Source: Pseudomonas soli | GTDB taxonomy: Bacteria > Pseudomonadota > Gammaproteobacteria > Pseudomonadales > Pseudomonadaceae | Direction: 5' to 3' | DNA length: 64,000 nt | Assembly (NCBI RefSeq): GCF_900110655.1 | Contig: NZ_FOEQ01000002.1 | Span: 1 to 64,000, forward strand | Shown here: positions 1-8,668 of the stretch, one piece after another | How the letters are laid out: every line of letters begins with the position of its first letter | Numbering within the stretch: position 1 is the first letter of the stretch | Notes under the pieces: model-generated | Database searches by the model: none | The model's input: the letters and a program-made list of their open reading frames with translations, nothing else | Told to the model about the DNA's origin: nothing | Program-made: the position numbers and the translations under genes

Positions 1-35
1 AGCGTAGGGGCCGTATGAATGGAGCGAGCGGCTTT

Positions 36-63
36 GCCTACTTTGGCCAAGACCAAAGTAGGC
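36..63. repeat. Hairpin (11-bp perfect inverted repeat)
   Basis: Arms GCCTACTTTGG (36-46) and CCAAAGTAGGC (53-63) flank a 6-nt loop. There is no T-run, so a terminator role is uncertain. The surrounding 1-104 stretch may hold the 3' end of a gene entering from the left edge, but no start or family can be seen. Nothing else is recognisable before position 202. Confidence 0.5.
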
Positions 64-201
64 CGCCGTAAGGGCGGAAAGGTGAATAAGCGTCGACATA
101 GCAAATGAATGCGCATACAACTATCAAAACAATCACCCCAAACTCAAGAACGAAAAACCGTGACACACTAACCCATCTCCCCCAGCAAGGCCCCACCCAC
201 C

Positions 202-576
202 ATGCTCCACCGCCTGGCCGCCGACACCCTGGTCCTGTTCCACCTCTCGTTCATCCTGCTCGTCCTGTTCGGCGGCCTGCTGGTGCTCTGGCGCCGCCGC
301 GCCCTGCTGATCCACCTCCCCGCCCTAGCCTGGGGCCTGGCCGTGGAAGGCCTGCACCTGGAATGCCCCCTGACCGACTGGGAAAACCACCTGCGTAAAG
401 CCGCCGGCGACGCCGGCTACCACGGTGGTTTCGTCGAACACTACATCTGGCCCGTGATCTACCCCGCCGGCCTGACCCCACAGATCCAGCTGTGGCTGGG
501 CACCATCGTGCTGGCGCTCAACCTCGGCATCTACACCTATGTGCTCTGGCGCCTAACGCGTGGCCACCACAAATAG
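202..576 (+). CDS. DUF2784 family membrane protein
   Basis: A 124-residue hydrophobic protein with about three membrane segments (roughly residues 8-28, 32-50 and 95-117). Between the last two lies the conserved-looking loop with LHLECPLTDWEN and the HYIWPVIYP segment, which are typical of the DUF2784 family of small inner-membrane proteins. The function of the family is unknown. The start at 202 is the first Met before the first membrane helix. The 3' end overlaps the converging methyltransferase gene by 24 bp. Confidence 0.8.
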   Translation: MLHRLAADTLVLFHLSFILLVLFGGLLVLWRRRALLIHLPALAWGLAVEGLHLECPLTDWENHLRKAAGDAGYHGGFVEHYIWPVIYPAGLTPQIQLWLGTIVLALNLGIYTYVLWRLTRGHHK

Positions 577-1329
577 CCGCGGGAACGGCAACAACACTCG
601 ACCGTCGCTGGCCGCCGGGTAGTCATGCTGCATGGCCTGCAGATACAACTGCAGAAAATCCGCCTGCTCCTGCTCATCCAGCCGCGCCAGGTAAGGCCGC
701 AACGCAGAGCCCTTGAACCACTCCACCACCGCCTCGGCGCCACCGATCAAGGGGTGGTGATAGGTGGTGCGCCACACATCCACCCGCGCGCACAAAGGGC
801 TGAGCAAATCGTAGTAGAAACCCGCGTTGTGCCGCGGCGGCAGGCTGAAGTCAGCGAACCTGTCGGCCCAAGGCCCCTGGCTGGCAATCTCGCGCAAGCG
901 GCGATGGGCCGGCTCGTCGAGGTTGTCCGGCGTCTGCACCGCCAGGCTCGCACCCTCGTTCAACTGCCGCACCAGATGCGGATAGAGGCTGGCATGGTCC
1001 GGCACCCACTGCAGCGAAGCGTTGGCGAGAATCAGGTCCTGGGGCACCTGGGCCGCCCAGCCGGCGATCTCGCCAATCTCGCAACGCACCCGTGGAATGC
1101 TCAAGCGTGGCCGCTGCCGGGCCTTGTCGACCATGTCCGGATCGCTGTCCAGGGCGACGACCTGCGCATCGGGGCAACGTTGCAGCAACACTTCGGTGGA
1201 GTTGCCCGGACCGCAGCCAAGGTCGGTGGCGTGGCGCACCGGGCGCGTCGGCACGGCGGCAAGCAGGTCACGTACGGCGCGGGTGCGTTCGTCTTCGAAC
1301 AGCGAATACTGGGTGGCGGACCAGGACAT
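553..1329 (-). CDS. tam: trans-aconitate 2-methyltransferase
   Basis: A 258-residue class I SAM-dependent methyltransferase that methylates trans-aconitate, a by-product inhibitory to the TCA cycle. The N-terminus begins MSWSATQY, typical of Tam. Motif I is the DLGCGPGNSTE segment, followed by VALDSDPDMV (motif II) and LILANASLQWVPDH (motif IV region). I chose 1329 rather than an upstream Met because AAGGAG lies 7 nt before this ATG and the extra N-terminal residues do not resemble the family. The gene is monocistronic and converges on the DUF2784 gene. Confidence 0.85.
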   Translation of the reverse strand: MSWSATQYSLFEDERTRAVRDLLAAVPTRPVRHATDLGCGPGNSTEVLLQRCPDAQVVALDSDPDMVDKARQRPRLSIPRVRCEIGEIAGWAAQVPQDLILANASLQWVPDHASLYPHLVRQLNEGASLAVQTPDNLDEPAHRRLREIASQGPWADRFADFSLPPRHNAGFYYDLLSPLCARVDVWRTTYHHPLIGGAEAVVEWFKGSALRPYLARLDEQEQADFLQLYLQAMQHDYPAASDGRVLLPFPRLFVVATR

Positions 1330-1416
1330 GGGACGACTCCTTGTAGGGCAATTGCGTGCAGCATAAGCCATGTCGGCACCGCACAACGTAGGGATGATCC
1401 GATTGGCGAAAACGAA

Positions 1417-1448
1417 AACGGCCGGCCCCTTGACGGAGACCGGCCGTT
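1417..1448 (-). terminator. Rho-independent terminator of the permease gene
   Basis: Nine-bp arms AACGGCCGG (1417-1425) and CCGGCCGTT (1440-1448) flank a 14-nt loop. On the minus strand the hairpin is followed by TTTTCGTTTT. It lies 19 bp past the permease stop codon. Confidence 0.8.
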
Positions 1449-1467
1449 GCGCGAGGCGCTACCGTAT

Positions 1468-2877
1468 TCAGTGACGCTTGGCGGTACGCATCTGGTGCAC
1501 CACGCCCATGGCCACCACGATGGCTGCGGCGATGCCGGTGGAGATCACCAGGATCTGGTAGTCAGGCATGAAAGCCATGGTCACCAGCGCCGCCACGATG
1601 AACACGATCACCAGGTAGGTCAGCCACGGGAACAGCCACATCTTCAAGCGCACTTCCTTGCCCTCGGCCACCAGCTTGCGACGCATGCGCAGCTGCGAGA
1701 AGGCGATCACCAGGTACACCAGCAAGGCGATCATGCCGGTGGTGTTCATCAGGGTTTCCAGTACGTCCTTCGGGCGCAGGGTATCGCTGAAGTTGATCAG
1801 CGCGCAGAACACCGCCACCAGGCACGAGCCGATGATCGCGTTCACCGGTACGCCAGTGCCGGTACGGGTGAACTTGAACAGGCGCGGCGCATCGCCACGC
1901 TGGGCCAGGGAGAACAGCATGCGCGAGGCGGTGTAGTGGCCGGAGATCAGGCAGCTGCTCACCGAGGTCAGCACCACGAAGTTCATCAGCACTTCGGCAT
2001 AGGGCACACCCAGCAGTTCCAGGGTGCGGCGGTAGGCGCCATAACCGGAGACGCCCAGGTGCGGGTCGTTCCACGGCACCAGGCAGACGATCAGGAAGAT
2101 CGAGCCGACATAGAACAGGCACACCCGCCAGACCACCGAGTTGGTCGCCTTGACGATCTGGGTGGCCGGGTCCTTCGCTTCAGAGGCGGCGATGGTGACG
2201 ATCTCGGCGCCGAGGAAGGCGAACATCACCCCCAGCAAGGCGCCGATTACCGTGGTGATGCCGTTGGGCATGAAGCCTTCGGCGGTCAGGTGGCTGATGC
2301 CGCGTACCTCGCCGAACTGCCAGACGTTCATCACCGCGGCGGTGCACACCACCAGGAAGCAGACGATCGCCACCACCTTGATCAGCGCGAACCAGAACTC
2401 GAACTCGCCGTAGTGCTTGACGTTGAAGAAGTTGACGGTGATCAGCAGCAGGGTCGTGGCCAGCACGAACACGTTGACGCTCACGTCGGGGAAGAAGCCG
2501 TGCAGGATCTTGCCTGCCACGTAGGCCTCCCAGGCCATGAGGATCACCCAGTACCACCAGTACAGCCAACCGATGGTGAAACCGGCCCAGCGGCCGATGG
2601 CGCGGTCGGCGTAGGTGGAGAACGAGCCGGTGTCCGGCGAGGAAGTCGCCATTTCACCCAGCATGCGCATGATCAGCACCACCAGGATGCCGCCGGCCAG
2701 GTAAGCCAGGACAGCGGCCGGGCCGGCGCTGTGGATCACGCTGCCGGAACCGACGAACAAGGCGCCGCCGATCACCCCGGCGATGGACATCATCGTCAGG
2801 TGGCGCGACTTGAGCGAGGCACTGAGCTTGCTCTCGTGCCCATCCTTCGCGGTGGTGGATGTGGATGTAGCGTCCAT
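1468..2877 (-). CDS. gabP: APC-family amino acid permease, GABA permease-like
   Basis: A 469-residue inner-membrane transporter with 12 predicted membrane segments. The N-terminal signature with GVIGGALFVGSG in helix 1 is characteristic of the amino acid-polyamine-organocation superfamily. The start of helix 3 (TGSFSTYADRAIG) and the WYWVILMAWEAYVAGKI segment resemble GabP (4-aminobutyrate:H+ symport). The divergent neighbour is a MocR-type regulator of the GabR class, which often controls GABA or related amino-acid uptake. That context supports the call, but the exact substrate cannot be read from sequence. The start is preceded by GGGG about 9 nt upstream. A strong terminator follows. Confidence 0.7.
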   Translation of the reverse strand: MDATSTSTTAKDGHESKLSASLKSRHLTMMSIAGVIGGALFVGSGSVIHSAGPAAVLAYLAGGILVVLIMRMLGEMATSSPDTGSFSTYADRAIGRWAGFTIGWLYWWYWVILMAWEAYVAGKILHGFFPDVSVNVFVLATTLLLITVNFFNVKHYGEFEFWFALIKVVAIVCFLVVCTAAVMNVWQFGEVRGISHLTAEGFMPNGITTVIGALLGVMFAFLGAEIVTIAASEAKDPATQIVKATNSVVWRVCLFYVGSIFLIVCLVPWNDPHLGVSGYGAYRRTLELLGVPYAEVLMNFVVLTSVSSCLISGHYTASRMLFSLAQRGDAPRLFKFTRTGTGVPVNAIIGSCLVAVFCALINFSDTLRPKDVLETLMNTTGMIALLVYLVIAFSQLRMRRKLVAEGKEVRLKMWLFPWLTYLVIVFIVAALVTMAFMPDYQILVISTGIAAAIVVAMGVVHQMRTAKRH

Positions 2878-3315
2878 CAGTTATTTACCCCGTGCTTCTT
2901 TTTATCCAAGGAAAAACTGTGAAACCCCGATGGTTATCGGTCTCACCTGTACATCAGTGCTACTGCGGGCAGGGAGGTGTGCGCGAGCACACGCAGGCCA
3001 TCCGTGGCGGCCTGCTTACGCGGCCAGAGGCGACCCTCTGGACGAACTGAACCATGCTGGGGACGGACGAGCAGCGTCCGGCCACGCGGGAAGAAGGTGC
3101 GAGGCGGACCTCGACGGTAAAGCAGCGATGTTGTGATTATTCATGGCGCTGTCATGTGCTGTGTTGGCTATATCTGACACGTAATGTAAAAATGTCGAAC
3201 ACATTGAGCCATGCACAGCGGCATGAAAAACGCACTGCACTGTACAGGCCGCCGATGCAATACACCCGCTGTGCCCCGCAGGCGCCTGGCGTCGCGCACA
3301 CCTGAAGGCCCCCGA
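2878..3315. other. Intergenic region between divergent permease and MocR genes
   Basis: This 438-bp divergent control region has no convincing gene. A short inverted repeat, GTGTT at 3162-3166 and GACAC at 3177-3181 with 10 nt between, lies about 135 bp before the regulator start. It is a possible operator, but I cannot assign a protein to it. Nothing else stands out. Confidence 0.5.
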
Positions 3316-4740
3316 ATGCTCCAGCTACACCCGGACTCCTCCACCCCGCTGGTCAACCAGATCATCGACGGCTTGCGCGCGCTGATCGACGACCAGACCC
3401 TCAAGCCCGGGGCGAAGGTCCCGTCGATCCGGGCGTTCGCCTCGACCTACTCGGTGAGCACCTTCACCGTGGTCGAAGCCTACGATCGCCTGGTGGCCCA
3501 GGGGTTGCTGGTGAGCAAGGGCAATGCGGGCTTCTTCGTCAATCGTGCGGCGAACGAGCTGCTGGACAAGCACAGCGTCGAGGCCGATACCAGCCGCCCC
3601 ACCTTCAACTCGGAGTGGTACCTGCAGCAGATCTTCGAGATCCGCCAGCTGCCGTTCAAACCGGGTTGTGGCTGGCTGCCCAACGATTGGATGTACGAGG
3701 AAGGCTTGCGCCGCGGCCTGCGCCAGGTCGCCGGTAGCCCGCTGGAGCTGTCCGGCTACGGCGACCCCATGGGCCTGCCGGAATTGCGCGCATTGACTGC
3801 GCAGAACCTGCAGCAGGAACTGTCGATCGTCGCCAACCCGGCGCAACTCATGCTCACCCACGGTGCCAGCCAGGCCCTGGACCTGGCCGTGCGCACCCTG
3901 GTGCGCCCCGGCGACGTGGTGCTGGTGGACGACCCCGGCTACCCCAACCTGATGAGCATCCTGCGCACCCAGGGCGCCACCCTGGTGGGCGTGCCGCGCA
4001 CCCCGGCCGGCTATGACCTCGACCAGCTTGAGCGCCTGCTGGCCCACCACCGCCCCACGACCTTCTTCACCCAGCCACACCTGCACAGCCCGACCTGCTC
4101 GCGCACCCCGCTGGCGCAGCTGCACCGCCTACTGCAGTTGGCCAGCCAGCATGGCTTCCGCCTGGTGGAGAACAACCTCTACGCCGACATGATCGCCGAC
4201 CCGCTGCCCTGCCTGGCGAGCCTCGACCACCTGCAGCAGGTGGTGTACGTGGGCAGCTATTCGAAAAGCATCTCGCCCAACGTGCGCGTCGGCTACCTGC
4301 TGGCCAACCCCGAGCTGACCCAGCAACTGCTGCACCTGAAGATGCGCTCGGGCCTGACCACCTCGCAGGTGATGGAGCGCGTGGTGTACGCCGCGATCAT
4401 CGACGGCCGCTGGCGCAAGCACCTCAAGCGCCTGCGCCAGCGCCTGGCCGAGGCGCACCAGGAAGTGGGCCGGCACCTGCATCGGCTGGGTTTCGAGCTG
4501 TTCATCGAGTCGGACGAAGGGATGTACATCTGGACCCGGCATCCGGCCATCCCCGACAGCGCCGCCCTGCTCGACGATGCGCTGGAGAAAGGCATCATGC
4601 TCGGGCCCGGGCAGTTGTTCATGGTCGATGCCAAGGCCACTGGGTGGATGCGCTTCAACGTGGCGTTCAGTACCGACCCGGCGATGTGGGAGTTGCTGGA
4701 GAAGGTGTTGGTGAAGCATGTGCGCCGGGGCGGGGTGTAA
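3316..4740 (+). CDS. MocR-type GntR/aminotransferase-fold transcriptional regulator
   Basis: A 474-residue PLP-dependent regulator. Residues about 1-75 form a GntR winged helix (LVNQIIDGLRALIDDQTLKPGAKVPSIRAFA, then STFTVVEAYDRLVAQGLL). The remainder is a class I aminotransferase fold. The cofactor lysine is expected in the SYSKSISPNVRVGY segment, and DDPGYPN and LTHGASQALDL are typical PLP-fold motifs. I chose the ATG at 3316 because the longer frame adds residues unlike GntR proteins. The divergent gene is a GABA-type permease, so it probably senses an amino acid or its PLP adduct and controls that permease. The exact ligand is unknown. Confidence 0.85.
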   Translation: MLQLHPDSSTPLVNQIIDGLRALIDDQTLKPGAKVPSIRAFASTYSVSTFTVVEAYDRLVAQGLLVSKGNAGFFVNRAANELLDKHSVEADTSRPTFNSEWYLQQIFEIRQLPFKPGCGWLPNDWMYEEGLRRGLRQVAGSPLELSGYGDPMGLPELRALTAQNLQQELSIVANPAQLMLTHGASQALDLAVRTLVRPGDVVLVDDPGYPNLMSILRTQGATLVGVPRTPAGYDLDQLERLLAHHRPTTFFTQPHLHSPTCSRTPLAQLHRLLQLASQHGFRLVENNLYADMIADPLPCLASLDHLQQVVYVGSYSKSISPNVRVGYLLANPELTQQLLHLKMRSGLTTSQVMERVVYAAIIDGRWRKHLKRLRQRLAEAHQEVGRHLHRLGFELFIESDEGMYIWTRHPAIPDSAALLDDALEKGIMLGPGQLFMVDAKATGWMRFNVAFSTDPAMWELLEKVLVKHVRRGGV

Positions 4741-4758
4741 TACCCATACCAACGCAAT

Positions 4759-4818
4759 CGCGGGCCAAGCCCGCTTCCACCGTGGCGATTCAACCTGTGG
4801 AAGCGGGCTTGCCCCTCG
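4759..4818. repeat. REP pair (inverted) between convergent genes
   Basis: Two REP-like sequences face each other: one at 4759-4780 (core GGGCCAAGCCCGCTTCCAC) and its inverse at 4797-4818 (core GTGGAAGCGGGCTTGCCC). This is a typical Pseudomonas intergenic REP doublet between converging genes. Confidence 0.8.
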
Positions 4819-4824
4819 ACAGGC

Positions 4825-5847
4825 TTAACGCCAATCGCGCTCTTCGCCGAAGAATGCCCGAGCATTCGCCTCCAGGCTCTCCAGGTGGTACCCGCCCTCC
4901 TGCACGATCAGACACGGCAAACGCAACCCACGAATCTGTTCACCCAGCCGGGCGAACCCTTCGGTAGTCACCGCCACCTTGCTTTGCGGGTCCAGCTCGT
5001 AGATATCGAAGCCCAGCGAAAGCACCAGCACCTCGGCGCCGAAGTCCTTCACCGCTTGCAACGCAACCTCCAGCTGCGCCATGAAGTCCGCTTCACTCGC
5101 CCCGTGGGCCATCGGCAGGTTGAGATTGCAGCCCTCTCCTGCTCCGCTACCGCGCTCGTCGGCAAAGCCCGCTACTCCTGGATAGAAATTGGTCGGGTCA
5201 CCATGCACCGAGACGTACAGCACGTCGTCCCGCTCGTAGAAAATCTCCTGGATGCCCTGCCCATGGTGCATGTCGGTATCCAGGATCGCCACGCGCTGGT
5301 AGCGGCCGCGCAACACCTGGGCCGCGACGGCGGCGTTGTTGAGGTAGCAGAAGCCACCAGCGGCGTCGTACCGGGCATGGTGCCCCGGCGGACGGCACAG
5401 GGCATAGGTGGCGGATTCTCCGTCAAGGATGGCCTGGGCCGCGGCGACGGCGCTCTGTGCCGACCAGTAGGCGGAGCGCCAGGTATGCTCCCCCACCGGG
5501 CAACTGCCATCGGCCAGGTAGCGCCCGGCCTGGGCAAGAATGCCGCGCAGGGCGTTGGGTTCGCGAACGAAGATGTTGGACATCACCTCGTCGCCCCAGT
5601 CCTCGGGCACCTCCTTCCAGCGCGCATGAGCTTCTTCGAGGAACGCCAGGTAGGCTTCGCCATGCACCGCCTTGAGCGGAGCAAGGCCGGCATCTTCGGG
5701 CTTGCGGATATCGAAGCCAAGGTCCTTGGCGGCCTGCAGCAGGCGCTGGGCGCGCTCGGGGACTTCCTGCGGGGTGCGCATGGCGCCGCGCGAATAGTAG
5801 CTGCGCGGGTGGTGGAGCAATTGTTCCGGGTGGAAATAGCAGCGCAT
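4825..5847 (-). CDS. Histone deacetylase-family protein (acetylpolyamine amidohydrolase-like)
   Basis: A 340-residue zinc amidohydrolase of the arginase/deacetylase fold. It carries the signatures RPPGHHARYDAAGGFCYLNN (tandem catalytic His), ILDTDMHHGQGIQ (Zn-binding Asp/His) and LSLGFDIYELDP (second Zn Asp), plus an EGGYH C-terminal motif. The length suits bacterial acetylpolyamine amidohydrolases, which deacetylate small acetylated amines rather than histones. The start codon overlaps the stop of the upstream M20 hydrolase (TGATG), so it is the last gene of a transporter-hydrolase-deacetylase operon. The joint substrate is unknown; an N-acylated amine or amino acid is an inference. Confidence 0.8.
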   Translation of the reverse strand: MRCYFHPEQLLHHPRSYYSRGAMRTPQEVPERAQRLLQAAKDLGFDIRKPEDAGLAPLKAVHGEAYLAFLEEAHARWKEVPEDWGDEVMSNIFVREPNALRGILAQAGRYLADGSCPVGEHTWRSAYWSAQSAVAAAQAILDGESATYALCRPPGHHARYDAAGGFCYLNNAAVAAQVLRGRYQRVAILDTDMHHGQGIQEIFYERDDVLYVSVHGDPTNFYPGVAGFADERGSGAGEGCNLNLPMAHGASEADFMAQLEVALQAVKDFGAEVLVLSLGFDIYELDPQSKVAVTTEGFARLGEQIRGLRLPCLIVQEGGYHLESLEANARAFFGEERDWR

Positions 5848-7088
5848 CAGGCTTCTCCTTCGACAACCTGGCCGGCACGGGCCAGCACGGCGTTGAGCAA
5901 TACATCGGCGCCCTGGCGGGCATCCTCGGGCAGCACATCCTCGGCCTCGTTGTGGCTCAGACCACCGACGCAGGGGATGAACACCATCGCCGTGGGGCAG
6001 TAGCGCGCCAGCAGGATCGCGTCATGGCCGGCGCCGCTGACGATGGACTGCTGGCTGTAGTCCAGGCCATCCACCGCCTGCTGCACGGCGGCCACGCAGT
6101 CGACGTCGAACGGGGTGGCCGGGCTGACCCAGTGGCGCTCGATGCGCACCGCCAGGCCACGCTGGCTGGCGATGGCCTGCAACTGCAGGCTGATATCGCG
6201 CTCCATGGCGTCGATGGCCTCGTCGCGGTGATGGCGCAGGTCGAGGGTGAAGCGCACCAGGCCGGGAATGGTGTTGCGCGACGACTTGGCGATGCTCAGC
6301 TCACCCACCGTGGTCAGGCCCTCGGGGGAGAAGTCGCTGGCCAGTTGTTCGATGGCCTGGATCATCCGTGCCACGCCGTACAAGGCGTCCTTGCGCAGCT
6401 TCATCGGCGTGGTGCCGGCATGCGCGGCCATGCCCTCGACGGTGACATCGAGCCAGCGGATCGCCTGGCCGCCGCTGACCACACCGATGCTCCTGACGTT
6501 GTCCTCGAGGATCGGGCCCTGCTCGATATGCGCCTCGAAATAGGCGTCCACCTTGCCGCCCAGCGGGCGTTGGCCGGCATAACCGGTGCGCGCCAGTTCA
6601 TCGGCGACGCTGATGCCGTCGGCATCGCGGATCGCCAGGGCCTGGGCCAGCGGCAAAGTGCCGGTGAACACCGCCGAGCCGAACATGGCCGGGGTGAAGC
6701 GGGCGCCCTCCTCGTTGGTCCATACCGCGATCTCCAGCGGCTTGCGGGTACGGATACCCAGGTCGTTCAGGCGGCGCACCACTTCCAAACCGGCCAGCAC
6801 GCCATAGACGCCATCGAAACGCCCGCCCTCGGGCTGGGTGTCCAGGTGGCTGCCCATCATCACCGGCGCGGCATGCGGGTCGCTGCCCTCACGGCGGGCG
6901 AACAGGTTGCCAATGGCATCCACGCTCAGGCTCATCCCGGCCTCGCGGCACCAGCGGCCGAACAGTTCACGCCCGGCCTTGTCCTCGTCGCTCAGGGCCA
7001 GGCGGCAGCTGCCGCCACGGGCGGTGGCGCCGATTTCGGCCATGGCCATCAGGCTCGCCCACAGGCGATCGCCATTGCTTTTCAACAT
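5847..7088 (-). CDS. M20-family Zn-dependent amidohydrolase (allantoate/N-carbamoyl amino acid hydrolase type)
   Basis: A 413-residue member of the HyuC/AllC branch of peptidase family M20. MGSHLDTQPEGGRFDGVYGVLAGLE gives the metal-binding His and bridging Asp. The NEEGARF segment gives the catalytic and metal Glu residues, and the FEAHIEQGPIL motif is typical of carbamoylase/amidohydrolase dimers. I chose the start at 7088 because GGAG lies 8 nt upstream and upstream in-frame residues are unlike the family. It lies 16 bp downstream of the MHS transporter gene and overlaps the deacetylase start, so the three are co-transcribed. The substrate could be an N-carbamoyl amino acid or a ureide and cannot be decided here. 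Confidence 0.75.
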   Translation of the reverse strand: MLKSNGDRLWASLMAMAEIGATARGGSCRLALSDEDKAGRELFGRWCREAGMSLSVDAIGNLFARREGSDPHAAPVMMGSHLDTQPEGGRFDGVYGVLAGLEVVRRLNDLGIRTRKPLEIAVWTNEEGARFTPAMFGSAVFTGTLPLAQALAIRDADGISVADELARTGYAGQRPLGGKVDAYFEAHIEQGPILEDNVRSIGVVSGGQAIRWLDVTVEGMAAHAGTTPMKLRKDALYGVARMIQAIEQLASDFSPEGLTTVGELSIAKSSRNTIPGLVRFTLDLRHHRDEAIDAMERDISLQLQAIASQRGLAVRIERHWVSPATPFDVDCVAAVQQAVDGLDYSQQSIVSGAGHDAILLARYCPTAMVFIPCVGGLSHNEAEDVLPEDARQGADVLLNAVLARAGQVVEGEA

Positions 7089-7104
7089 TGCGGATACTCC
7101 AGAT

Positions 7105-8409
7105 TCAGGCCAGCTCGAGCTGCCGGCCAAGGGCGTAGCGGCGCGCCAGCGCCAGCACGCAGACCAGGGAAGTGCAGGCGATCAGGCTGTAGAAGACCGC
7201 CATCGGCCACCATTGGCCGCTGAAACTGTGGGCCAGCCAGGTACCGATGAGCGGGGTCAGGCCACCGGCGATGGCGCCGCACACCTGATAGGCCAGGGAG
7301 ATGGCGGTGTAGCGCACGCGGGTGGCGAACATGCCGCTGACGTAGCCTGCGATCACTGCATAGAACGACGCCATGCACGCCGCCGCCAGGGCGATGCCGA
7401 GCACGATCAGCGGGCCTTCGCCGCTGCTCACCAGCACGAACATCGGGTACGGCGAGGCCATCGCCAGCAGCGCCATCAGGGCCAGGAAGCGCGTGGCACC
7501 AAGCCGCTCCGACAGCCACGCCGCCAACGGCTGCACGCAGAACTGGATGATCGCCACGAAGAACAGGCATTCGAGGATCAGCGAACGCTCCAGGTGCAAC
7601 TGTTGGGTGGTGTAGCTGATCATGAAGGTATTGGTGAAATAGACCCCGGCGATGCCCAGGGTGTTGGCGCCTATGCACAGCAGCAACGGCCGCCAGGCGC
7701 TGCGCAGCACTTCCAGCACCGGTGCCTGCTCCTTGCGCCGGGTCTGTTCGGCCTGCTCACGGCTGGCGAGGAACTCGGGCGACTCGTTGACCCCCAGGCG
7801 GATTGCCAGGCCCACCAGCAGCAACAGCGCGCTGGCCAGGAACGGCAGGCGCCAGCCCCAGCTCATCAGGTCGTCTTCCGGCAGGCGGGTGACCGCGCTG
7901 AAAGCCAGTAGCGACAGGATCAGGCCTGCCGGGCTACCCAGCTGGGCGAACGAGGCGAAGAAGTTGCGCCGGCCCTTGGGCGCATGCTCCCCGGCCATCA
8001 GCACCGCCCCTCCCCACTCGCCACCGACGGCTATGCCCTGGACCACGCGCAACAGGACCAGCAGCACCGGCGCGCTGGCGCCGATCTGCGCGTAGGTCGG
8101 CAGCAGGCCGATGGCGACGGTGACCACGCCCATCATCAGCAAGGTGATGATCAGCGATTTCTTGCGCCCGATACGGTCGCCGATATGGCCGAAGATGATG
8201 CCGCCCAAGGGCCGGGCGAAGAAGCCCACGGCAAAGGTGCCGAAGGCAGCCATGGTGCTGAACAGGCTGTTGTCGGAGGGGAAGAACAAGGCACCGAACA
8301 CCAGCGCGGCGGCGGTGGCGTAGATGTAGAAGTCGTACCACTCGATCATGGTGCCGATGAACGCGGCGGCGGCGGCACGGCGCGGTTGGGGCGAAGCGGC
8401 GGGCTTCAT
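7105..8409 (-). CDS. MFS transporter, metabolite:H+ symporter (MHS) subfamily
   Basis: A 434-residue inner-membrane transporter with 12 predicted helices. The start IGTMIEWYDFYIYATAAAL, the loop GHIGDRIGRKKSL and the motif GGEWGGAVLMAGEHAP place it in the MHS subfamily (shikimate, citrate, proline/betaine and other small carboxylates). It is the first gene of the operon with the M20 amidohydrolase and the deacetylase-like protein and probably imports their substrate. It is divergent from a LysR gene, the likely regulator. Confidence 0.8.
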   Translation of the reverse strand: MKPAASPQPRRAAAAAFIGTMIEWYDFYIYATAAALVFGALFFPSDNSLFSTMAAFGTFAVGFFARPLGGIIFGHIGDRIGRKKSLIITLLMMGVVTVAIGLLPTYAQIGASAPVLLVLLRVVQGIAVGGEWGGAVLMAGEHAPKGRRNFFASFAQLGSPAGLILSLLAFSAVTRLPEDDLMSWGWRLPFLASALLLLVGLAIRLGVNESPEFLASREQAEQTRRKEQAPVLEVLRSAWRPLLLCIGANTLGIAGVYFTNTFMISYTTQQLHLERSLILECLFFVAIIQFCVQPLAAWLSERLGATRFLALMALLAMASPYPMFVLVSSGEGPLIVLGIALAAACMASFYAVIAGYVSGMFATRVRYTAISLAYQVCGAIAGGLTPLIGTWLAHSFSGQWWPMAVFYSLIACTSLVCVLALARRYALGRQLELA

Positions 8410-8486
8410 GGGGTGGCTCCTTTGGTTGTTTTTCTGGCAGGAGTTGTCGGGTCACGGTGGCGCTCTGACGGCGCCTGGGCGGACGC

Positions 8487-8569
8487 ATCGCGGGGCAAGC
8501 CCGCTCCCACCAGGCCTGGGTCTCCGTCAAGATCTGGAGGCAGCTGTGGTAGCGGGCTTGCCCCGCAAT
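8487..8569. repeat. REP pair upstream of the MHS operon
   Basis: Two inverted REP units, at 8487-8510 (core GGGGCAAGCCCGCTCCCAC) and 8546-8569 (core GCGGGCTTGCCCCGC). They lie in the divergent intergenic region and not in the more usual convergent position. The remaining stretch, 8590-8668, is markedly AT-rich and probably holds both promoters and the LysR site. Confidence 0.8.
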
Positions 8570-8668
8570 GAGGCCTGCACTGCTGGAGATCATTCATCGC
8601 GGGCGCCTATAATTCAATTTTCTATTTATTATTCGAACTATTAACCACGCTTATCATCGAGCCCGACA

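Noticed and set aside
625..2922. Long plus-strand open frame (765 codons)
   Set aside because: It runs antisense to the methyltransferase and permease genes, is His/Gln/Gly-rich, and resembles no protein; it is a high-GC shadow.
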